Source: Cryptomeria japonica (Eukaryota > Streptophyta > Pinopsida > Cupressales > Cupressaceae). Taken from it: a DNA stretch of 64,000 nt. The notes below the pieces were generated by a model, which saw only the letters and a list, made by a program, of their open reading frames with translations, was not told where the DNA came from and ran no database searches. A program made the position numbers and the translations under genes. Below, piece after piece: positions 55,727 to 64,000 of the stretch (position 1 is the stretch's first letter; each line of letters starts with the position of its first letter). Location of the stretch: contig NC_081415.1 in the NCBI RefSeq assembly GCF_030272615.1, positions 106,675,296-106,739,295 of the forward strand, read 5' to 3'.

Positions 55727-57358
55727 TGTGTGGGAGAAAAAGTGACACTAAGCAAACATGCCCTAATCTCACTTTCAATCACACATTTGTGGAATACGAA
55801 AGAGCCTAGAGGTATCACACAATTGGCTACTTCTTTTTGTGGAAGAGAGAGCCACGGGATACCTATTAGGATTTCTATTCCTTTGTTGCAATTTGAAAGA
55901 TAAGATGATGCAAGTTCAATTCCCAACCCCAAAGTGCAAGTATGAACTAATAACAAGATTGCAGAATTGAACTTAAACTATGGAAAGCTGTAAACACAAG
56001 GACAAGACAAGAATGCAAATGCATACCCAGAGTTAAAATCTGAGTGAAAATGTTCGGAACGGGGGCGTGGGCGCCACTGTCCTGATTCTGCCCCTGAAAC
56101 TGCTCCGGAAACTGCTGTTTTGCACTCTGGAAAACTGTCAGAAATGCTGTCTGTCAGAAGGACCAGGCCGCCCAGCACCCCTGTCCTAGGGACCAGGGCA
56201 CCCCACGCCCCTGTCCTGGTCTTTTGCTCTGCAATTTGGTGTGGAGTGCTGTCTCGACCTGCTGTTCTCGGATTTGCAACCTGGGGCGTCGTCCGAATTC
56301 CAAAACCTGCACTTATATCTGAAAAGGTGTGGTGGGCGGCTATATAGGGTTTTGCCTTAGTCAAACCCCCGCTTCGGTGATTTCCACCTCCATGAATAGC
56401 CAAGTTGTATTGTAAAAGTATTGTGTGTGCAAGATCCTAAAATGCAAGTAAGCAAACTAGAGCAACCTAGAAAGTAAACCCTAATTTCTTGTAAATGATA
56501 ATGTAAATGCTCCAAATCAAGATGCAAAGTGATCTAAAGCATGAATAAATGATATATTGAAGCTTATGCAAAGACATGAAAACAACATGAAATCATACCC
56601 AACCCCAAGGGAGGGGTACAAGCCAATCTTCAGTCGGTAATCTCCTATTGCTCTTCAATGTCTTCCAAGCCCTAAGTGGATGAATGAAATTGATGAATGC
56701 TTGATGGATGAATGTTGAATGTTGTTGAAGTCTTCAAAGATCTGCTCTTTTGCTGCATAGAAGGTCGTTGAGAGCCAAAAATCGGATCCTTTCAAATGAA
56801 AAAAGAGAGCTCTTATATATGAAACCCTAGGTCTTAATTTCGTCTTTTGGCCGACCTAGAGATTGAATCTCCCACCAATTTCTTGGGGTTAAGATTTATT
56901 TTATGATTGGGTCGCGCTCCTAAAATTTCGAGAAAAATGTCCGGGACCATGTGCACTCCGGGCGCCATGGTCCTCTCCGGGTGCCATGGTCCCGACAACT
57001 TTTCACCAAATTTTTAGGGCCATCGGATATGATGATTTTAGAGAGAATCCTAAAGTTACAGGTGATTTCGAGATGTTTTGACCCCCGAAATCAAGCCCCC
57101 AAGTTCAAAATAGGACCTAATTAGGGTTTTTGATTAAATGATGTATAGGAGGAATAAAATGAAAAGGCACACTTTAATGAAAGGGCCCAACTTTATGATA
57201 TAGGAGATGATAAAATAGAACCTTAGACCTAATTAATTTGATTAATTAAGTGCTAAAGGGGAAATGTAATGCAAAATGCAAAAATGCGCCAAGGTGGGTG
57301 CTAAACTAGGTGTGAAATTGTACCACCCTAGCAAGTGCGTACAATTTATGACGCTACA
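55727..57358 (-). repeat. Solo LTR of the gypsy element 1 family
   Basis: About 1632 bp; minus strand from TGTAGCGTCATAAATTGTAC (57358) to the CACACA end at 55727. It is flanked by TGTAT on both sides (55722-55726 and 57359-57363), and no coding sequence adjoins it. It shares with the LTR at 4400-5586 the start, the GGGTTTTGCCTTAGTCAAAC block (56345) and GC-rich hairpins at 56943-56993 and about 56152-56225. A TATA-like ATATATAAGAG lies at 56812-56822 (minus). Longer than the other copy, so one has indels. Confidence 0.75.
56943..56993. repeat. GGGACCATG hairpin in solo LTR
   Basis: Left arm GGGACCATG (56943-56951) pairs perfectly with CATGGTCCC (56985-56993); a second CATGGTCC lies inside at 56966-56973. 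Flanking AAAATTTCGAGAAAAATGTC and CAACTTTT match the leader repeats at 3331 and 3953. Confidence 0.75.
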
Positions 57359-57690
57359 TGTATATGTATGTATGTATATGTATGTATGTATATGTATGTA
57401 TATATGTATGTATGTATATAAATGTATGTATGTATGTATGTATGTATGTGTATATATATACATGCATACACATATATATATATATATATACATGTATACA
57501 TGTATGCATGTATATGTGTGTGTGTGTATGTATGTATTTATGTATGTATGTTTATATATGTATCTATATATATGTATGTTTATATATGTGTGTATATATA
57601 TGTATGTGTATATATGTATATGTGTGTATGTATATATGTATGTATATGTATATATACATACATATATACACACACAAATTTATACATATA
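57359..57690. repeat. TATG/TATA microsatellite, segment 3
   Basis: About 330 bp of TATG/TATA/TGTG tetranucleotides directly after the solo LTR. Confidence 0.92.
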
Positions 57691-58785
57691 TATAGGTAGG
57701 TATCGTAGTGTACATGTGTTAAATCACTACAAATGCACGTGAAGCTCGTATGCATGTACATGATCATATAAAATGTATGTATGGAAAAAGTATGCTATGC
57801 ATGATCAATTGCATCATCTATACAAAAAAAACCAAGGGATCCTAATCTCGGCATGGTTGCTGACAAAGAGAGACTTAGGGACCAAGTTTCTAAGGTACTC
57901 CTGGTGCAAAGTCCCCTCAATTCCCCTCTCATGTCTATAATGGTCTCCCTCTAGGATGTCACCTACTCCCTTAGAGTATCCTCTCACTACCATGCCATTG
58001 TGAGCTCACTCATCAACTCTTGCACTTGAGGGTGATCAAGGTTACCAATAGACCCACTCAAAGCAGCATCAACCTACCTCTAGAGATCATGAAACTATCT
58101 CTCCAAGGTGTTGTGTGCCCTCTCAACACTCTTGTCCTATGTCATAGCCTAGTCTACCTCCTAAAGGATAGTGCAATTCTCCATCCTAACTTGGTCCCTC
58201 TACCCCATCATGATGGCAAGATGAGTCTCCCATTGCACTGTGTCCACCTAATTCTCCTTCAGTGTTATACAGAGCTATGCTAAGGGCTCAAATAGTCAAG
58301 CATGTCTCTCATTTGACTAATATAATTGGTAGGCATTGAGGAAAGGGCCATGAATTTGGATGTTTGGAATGGTGTCTAGAAGTGCCTCATAGATGAAGCT
58401 TAGCCAATGTTCAATGCCCTCTACAACCACAAAAAGGTAATCAATATCAATATCTACATCATGATAAGCACATAATATCTATATCAAAAGTATCACATCT
58501 ATGTCATAGGCATAAGAAACCACAAATATATCAAGATTTTTCCTTTTCCAATCAAGGTCTCATAAAGGAACTCTTTTGCAAGTGACCCTCAAAATTTGTG
58601 AATTATGAGGGAGATGCCCTAATCTGAGGTGGTTGTGGTGGTCATAGTCCCACTAGTAATGATGATGCTTGGGGATCCAAAGGAGATCTCTAGCCACATT
58701 AAATTTAGTAACCTAATGTTATTATTTCAATATCCCTCCCTCAACCTCTACTCACTTATCAGGTTGTGAATCCTCCTCTTGATCT
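57691..58785. other. Non-repetitive stretch, no gene recognised
   Basis: About 1.1 kb. 57900-58300 has coding-like composition (many CTCC/CCTC codons) but stops in all frames and no family hallmark. It could be a decayed transposon fragment. Confidence 0.4.
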
Positions 58786-60123
58786 TGTTGGATATTGTTA
58801 CTACTAGGATATGTTATTGTCATTGATGTCAACATATTCTTGTGTTCTGGTGTTGCAGTAAGTTGTTTGGTGTTTCAGTGTTTGCATTGAGTTGATATTG
58901 TTGTTTTATCTATTTGAAATGCTGGAATACTTCATTCCTTATTGGTTTCAGTGATCCAAAAGTTAAATTGATCATATTATTTGATCTAGTTTGAAGTTTA
59001 GTCTTTGTATTCAGTGGTTGGCAGATTCTGGTATTTGAGCCATTGTGCTTCGGTACGATCATATCTTTGGTTGTGGATTTAGGAGAATGTTTGGAATGTT
59101 CATGTGTATCTTCGTTTCAGATGTTTCATGATTTGGTGCTCTGCAAGTTATCTTTCTAGTCTAAGTTGTTGTTGTTAAGTGTTCCTGAGAATTGGTGTGT
59201 TGATCAATGAAGATTTGAATAAGTGGTGTTTGTGTAGCTATTACAGATGGTTCTAACATGCTTTTTGGTGTTTCTTGATAATTTCCTATATTTTTTGGTG
59301 ATCTGAAATGATCCTTGTGCACATTGATGGTGATTTTGTTGAATCGATGAAGTTCTTCGTGTTATTTTATATTTCTGGTGGTGTAGCATGTTGCAGTTGA
59401 TCTTGGCAATATTTTTGGTGGTGATGCATGTTTGGAGATTTGGTTTAGGTATATGTTATGTCATCTATGGTGTTGTATTGGTCTGTTGGTTTATTTATGT
59501 ATCATGTGATTTAATCTTATAATTGACAGTTGAGGGTTTGGCCGACCTTGTAGTCAAGGTTGATGAACTGTATAAATAGGTGTTAGATTCATGTAATTTG
59601 GGGATGGTTATAGTGTCTACATTATCAAAGAGTTGTTTATGTGTGCATAAGTGAATTTATCTTTCAATATGATGTATTGAGTAGATATTGTTGCAGGGAA
59701 AGCAAATGAGCTTAACGAGAACTATCATCAAGCATTAGTAGATGCTATTTTTGCAGCTCATGTAATCTAGATTGTAGTCCGACTATTTTTGTAAGGTAGT
59801 GAACCTTCCCTAAGGGTTGGAGCCTTTAGGTCATTATATCTTGAGCAATGAGCTCTAGGCCTAAATGTGTGTGCATTCCGCATTGAAATATTTACACATA
59901 CTATTGCAGAGTATCATCTTATTGTGGGGAGGTTCCCACCATGGTTTTTCCCTTAACTGGGTTTTCCACATCAAAATCTTGGTGTTATGTGTGTTGTTGT
60001 TATTGTCTTTGTCTTTATTCCTACTATAGTTAATTGGAATCTAAGATTGTGCTTAATTGGTTAAATTCGGCAAACAATTGATTCACCTGCCCCCCTCTTA
60101 GTTTTCCTTCATTGTTTTTGCCA
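58786..60123 (+). repeat. 5' LTR of copia element
   Basis: Begins TGTTGGATATTGTT and ends TTTTTGCCA, 5 nt before the PBS. A TATA box (TGTATAAATAGG) is at 59570-59580, and a CCTTCCCTAAGGGTTGGAG segment and TTGTGGGGAGGTTCCCACC follow in the R/U5 part. Exact ends are provisional because no second LTR is available for comparison. Confidence 0.65.
59570..59580 (+). promoter_or_regulatory. TATA box in copia LTR
   Basis: TGTATAAATAGG, a good plant TATA match, about 785 bp into the LTR. Confidence 0.5.
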
Positions 60124-60128
60124 ACTAT

Positions 60129-60140
60129 TGGTATCAAAGC
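60129..60140 (+). other. Primer-binding site of copia element
   Basis: TGGTATCAAAGC, one base off the canonical plant copia PBS TGGTATCAGAGC, complementary to the 3' end of initiator tRNA-Met. Confidence 0.85.
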
Positions 60141-60182
60141 TAGATCCTCTGGAATAAACTTGACCACCTGAGGAGATCTAGG

Positions 60183-62580
60183 ATGGTAGCTAATGTGTTC
60201 GAGAAGAAGAGTCCTAGATTTGATGGAAGAAATTATACTATGTGGAAGGACCAGATGGAAGTTCATTTGAAGTGTCTTGGAGATGAGTATTGGAAGATTA
60301 CGAAGAATGTCTACAATGTTCCTCTGAATGGACTAGTTACTACTCCTGAGATCAAGGATGCTAAACACAACATAAGAGCTAAGGGAGCCTTGCTGAGTGC
60401 CTTGACTGATTTAGAGATGACTAATGTGATTGGTTTGAAGACTACACATGAGATCTGGAAGAAGCTAGAGACCTTGTATGAAGGAGATGCGCAAGTTAAA
60501 GTTGCTAAGTTGTAGAGTTTGAAAGGGAAATATGAAGCATTGCAGATGGGAGAAAATATAACATCCTTTATGGATAAGGTGAATAAGCTTGTCATGAACA
60601 CCAAATGTGTTGGTGGAATGCTTGAAGAAGATGATATTGTTGCAAAGGTGTTGATATCATTGCCTCCTCCTTACAAGCATAAAGTAGCTTCTATTAATGA
60701 GATCCGGAGTGTGACTAAATTTACTAGAGACATGTTGGTTGGAAAGCTTGTTGCATTTGAGTTGAGGGAGAATCGCATGGTATATCTAAGACTGCATTCA
60801 AAGCCTCTGTATCTGGGAAGCAGAAGTATGATCCAAGAGAAAGTTCATGTTGGGTATATATATTTGAAACAGAAAAGAGAGAGATGGAAGAGAAAGAAAG
60901 AGAATTGGATGAGCAGGAAGCCCTTATTGCTTGGATATTGCATAAAGGAGTCGTTAAGTATGATGGAAAGTTAGCTTTGAAATGTTTCTCTTGTAATAGG
61001 ATAGGAAATTTTTCTTCTAGGTGCCCTGAGAGAATGTATAGATATGATAAGCATGACAAATTTGAAAGGCATGATAGATCTAATAAGTATGATAGATATG
61101 AGAAGCATGATCAGAATCATAAACCCTATAATCCCTACTAGAAGTTCAAAAATTAGAAGAGATATTATTATGTTGTTGATGAAGGTGTAACAGATGAAGA
61201 ATCAAAGAATGGGAATTATAAAGATGAGTTTGTATTTATTGCCATCAAATAAGATGATCCATTACCAATGAATCCTACAAGTTGCCTTATTGAGGAGAAA
61301 TCTTTGGCTACTAAGATTGAAGAGAAAGATAAATGGGTGATTGACAGCGATTGTTCTCATCATATGATAGGTGATAAAAGTAAATTTGTGAGTATGTAAA
61401 GGTATGATGGTGGCATATTGAGATTTGGAGATGACAAAGCTTGTGTGATTCGTGGTAGAGGTTCTATATCTTTCAATGGTAAGCATAATACTAATGATGT
61501 CTTGTACGTTGAAGGCTTGAAGAATAATCTTTTGAGTGTTTGACAAATGGTTGACAAGGGATATAATTTGCAATTCAAGAATGGTAAATACAAGATCCTA
61601 AATGCCTCCAGTGTAGAGATTGCATCAGGTACTAAGACTAAAGGTAATATCTTTCACTTGAATACTAGTGAGAAAAGTTATTTGATTGCTCAGATTGATG
61701 AAATTTGGTTATGGCATAGGAGAATGTGTCATGTTAATTTTGACAACATGATAAGGATAAGTTCTACTCAAGTTGTTAGAGATTTATCTAAGATTGTGAA
61801 GCCTGATAATAAGATATGTAAGGAATGTCAGATGGGAAATAAAATAAGAACTTCATTTAAGAGTATAAGTTGTATTCATCTAGTGCATTGTTAGATCTTG
61901 TGCATATTGACTTATGTGGTCCTACAAGAGTGAGAAGCATGCAGGGTGAAATATATTTCATGTTGCTGATTGATGACTATTCTAGGATGATATGGGTTAC
62001 CTTTCTCTAAGGGAGAAATTAGAAGCATTGGAGAAATTAGAGATATTCAAGGCTAGAGTACAGACTAAGATAGGATTGAAGCTAAAGTGCCTGAGATCTG
62101 ACAAAGGAGGATAATTTACATCAAGAGAGTTTGATACATTATGTGACAGAATTGGCATTAGAAGATAGTTATCTGCTCCTAGAGCCCCTGAACAAAATGG
62201 AGATGTTGAAAGGAAGAGCATAACTATCTTGGATGTTGCCAGGATTATGTTGATTGAAGGAAATGTTGCATAGGCCTTTTGGAGAGAAGTTGTTAGTACT
62301 GCGGTTTACACATTCAATCGGGTGCATATTAAAGTTGATTATGGTAAGACTCCTTATGAGCTATGGTTTGGTCATGTTCCTACTATTAGAGATTTTTGAT
62401 TTTTTGGAAGTAAATGTTATATCAAGAGAGATGAGGATATAGGAAAGTTTGATGCAAGATGTGATGAAGGAATCTTTTTGGGATATTCTACTAAGAGCAA
62501 GGCATACCGTTGTTACAATAAGAGACTGAGAAAGATGGTGGAGAGTGCAAATGTGAAGGTGGACGAATGTCTTGGAAAGT
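60183..62580 (+). pseudogene. gag-pol: Ty1/copia gag-pol, decayed and truncated
   Basis: Start MVANVFEKKSPRFDGRNYTM. The UBN2/gag domain covers 60183-60780 (MWKDQMEVHLKCLGDEYW; EIWKKLETLYEGD; ISLPPPYK) with a TAG at about 60513 and a frame change near 60780. The zinc knuckle reads CFSCNRIGNFSSRCPE (about 60983; the usual H is N). The protease reads WVIDSDCSHHM (about 61336), with DSD for DSG. Then GAG-pre-integrase (LWHRRMCHVNFDNM, about 61705) and integrase (LVHIDLCGP; LIDDYSRMIW; SAPRAPEQNGDVERK; YELWFGHVP) to about 62580, with several stops. RT and RNase H are absent. The altered knuckle and protease residues confirm inactivity. Confidence 0.88.
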
Positions 62581-63470
62581 AGATCAAAGCAAGGTAAGTG
62601 CACCAAGATGGTGAACAAAAAGGGGGTATAAGTGGCCACATTTTTTTTGAAAACAAGTAAACCTGAACTTCAAAGAGATATTTGAAGGTCACACACTCAA
62701 AACTAGGAGTTGAGAAAAGAATAAGAATTGTAGTACTCTGAATCTAGTTTCTAAACTACTTAAGTTTTTTAAAATTGGATAAGATTAAGAGGGTCAAACC
62801 TCTCTCGCACAAAAAACTATTCCTAATTTTTTTAGAAAAACATAACATAGTTGTTTTCGTGCACTGCACAAAATATATAATTAGATTTAGTATTTTGCAA
62901 AACCCTTTGGTAGGCTGATAGGTAAGATTGAGATCTAGAAGTTGTGTATTTTTTTTTAATTTTCCGTTGAGTATTTTTTTTTAATGATTTTTTAAGTTAC
63001 CGCATCCTAAAAATTTGGTACCTGTTCGTGCGCTGGGCATAACTTGCATCAAAATAATAAAAAATGAGAACTTTTTTTGTTAAATTGTATATAATCTAGT
63101 GTAGAAAAATAATATGTAATTTATTTTGAATTTGGTCAGGTATATCAAAATTTATTAAAAAAATGGTAGACGTATGTCTATGAGGACTGTCAAGCCACTA
63201 GTAAAGAAAATTAAAGTTTACTATGCTAATATTGTCTAAACATAGAAACATTTATATGGTCAGAAAGATGAGAAGACGTGTGAGATTATGGTGGTAATTT
63301 AAAGATACCCACTTGATCATTTGTAAACCTGATGATGATGAAGTCGAGAAATCATGTTGGAAGATGAAAAAATGTGTAAAGGGACAAAAATGGATGGAAA
63401 ATGTGCCTACAAGCCTTAGGGTCATTTTCCACCCGTCTTACCAATCCAAAAACCACATGGGCTCTGATGT
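62581..63470. other. AT-rich flank, nothing recognised
   Basis: No RT-like coding sequence, LTR or tandem repeat seen; T-rich runs near 62950 and 62985. Confidence 0.5.
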
Positions 63471-63477
63471 ACAAGAA

Positions 63478-63640
63478 ACCCGCTTGGGTTTTGAAAAACA
63501 AAAAGTACCATTCATAGTTCTACATAACCCGTACGGGTTATGTAGAACTAAAACCACCATTTTGAGTTTCACAAAACCCGTACGGGTTATGAAAAATCAT
63601 AATTTTGAGTTTCACAAAAATAGTACAGGTTATGAAGACA
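63478..63640. repeat. 49-bp tandem repeat with CCCGTACGGG palindromes
   Basis: Four units anchored on ACCCGCTTGGGTTTTG (63478), ACCCGTACGGGTTATG (63527 and 63576) and the decayed AGTACAGGTTATG (about 63621); periods 49, 49 and about 43 bp. The second unit sits in a 36-bp perfect palindrome, 63515-63550, centred between 63532 and 63533. Confidence 0.88.
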
Positions 63641-63669
63641 TCAAAATGTATGCTTGTAAACTTAGCATA

Positions 63670-63790
63670 TACTACACATATGTATAGACATACATATATA
63701 ATATATGTTTATGTATGTATATATGCATATCTATATTTATATATACATATATTTATATAGATATATGTAAATATGTTTGTATACATGCAT
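63670..63790. repeat. TATA/TATG microsatellite
   Basis: About 120 bp of TATATG/TATATA words, with a transition to the pyrimidine tract. Confidence 0.85.
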
Positions 63791-64000
63791 GTCTCTCTTA
63801 TTTTCCTCTCTCTCTCCCCCTCTTCTTATCATATTCTCTCTCTCTCTTCTTATCCCCTGTTCTCTATCTTACCCCCTCTCCCCCTACTCTCTCTCTAACT
63901 ACCTTGCTTAGCCCCTCTCCTTATCCTAATCTCTCCCTCTCTTCCTATCCGCTTATCTCTCTCTCTCAATCCTATTCTTACCCTCTCTCCCTTCTCTTTC
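63791..64000. repeat. CT-rich tract at right edge
   Basis: CTCTCTCCCCCTCTT-type pyrimidine sequence running off the window, like 11726-12300. Confidence 0.9.

Larger units (their letters stand above)
58786..62580 (+). mobile_element. Ty1/copia element, 5' LTR plus partial gag-pol
   Basis: 5' LTR (58786-60123), PBS, gag, zinc knuckle, protease, pre-integrase and integrase domains on the plus strand. The coding sequence ends after the integrase C-terminal region; RT, RNase H and a 3' LTR are not seen before the window end, so the copy is 3'-truncated. Confidence 0.85.

Noticed and set aside
58020-58283. 87-codon plus-strand ORF
   Set aside because: No hallmark, stops in flanking frames, composition equally coding-like on the other strand; left as unassigned.

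Overview
The window looks like heterochromatic, gene-poor nuclear DNA of a seed plant with a very large genome, most likely a conifer. The reasons are the density of old, nested plant retrotransposons (Tat-like Ty3/gypsy with an antisense plant-mobile-domain ORF, plant L1 LINEs with a terminal RNase H, Ty1/copia with UBN2-type gag), long TATG microsatellites, kilobase-scale GA/CT tracts, and only one recognisable host gene, which is broken. Species cannot be named from sequence alone.

Layout. 1-5586 (-): 5' part of a Ty3/gypsy element (LTR 4400-5586, PBS, leader, 985-codon gag-protease ORF) running off the left edge; it is inserted in L1-type LINE-1 (5587-10440, -). 11.7-12.3 kb: CT-rich tract. 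13.2-15.8 kb (+): decayed copy A of a repeat-borne protein family I cannot name. 16.1-25.1 kb (-): a secreted phosphorylase-superfamily (bark-storage-protein-like) gene cut in two by a 7.7-kb nested insertion (16264-23997). That insertion is an LTR-like fragment holding a circularly ordered gypsy segment: integrase, then one LTR, then leader, then protease. 26.7-28.5 kb: GA-rich tract. 28.9-30.7 kb (-): copy B of the unknown family. 30.8-36.6 kb (-): LINE-2 with DUF4283-type ORF1, endonuclease, RT and RNase H. 36.7-39.4 kb: AT-rich, nothing recognised.

39.4-57.7 kb is one roughly 1.3-kb TATG microsatellite split by two insertions: a 15.3-kb Tat-like gypsy element (39909-55204, -, candidate TSD ATATG) and a solo LTR (55727-57358, -, candidate TSD TGTAT). 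The big element has gag, protease, a G-patch-like segment, RT, RNase H and integrase on the minus strand. Between pol and its 3' LTR it carries a plus-strand plant-mobile-domain gene with its own TATA-like box, a phase-consistent first exon, and an intron filled with two tandem arrays. 58.8-62.6 kb (+) is a Ty1/copia element with 5' LTR, PBS and decayed gag-pol. The right end holds a 49-bp repeat containing a 36-bp perfect palindrome, then TATA/TATG and CT tracts.

Recurring theme: each of the three gypsy families has its own short, CG-containing word repeated in the untranslated leader (GGACCRTG hairpins; TCGTACGAGTC; ACACAGACGCG). In the big element the same word recurs in opposite orientation near the 3' LTR, so the two ends of the genomic RNA could pair. 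That, together with the antisense gene, is the best candidate for an undescribed system here. Almost every coding region is decayed, mostly by nonsense changes, so functional claims refer to the families, not to these copies.
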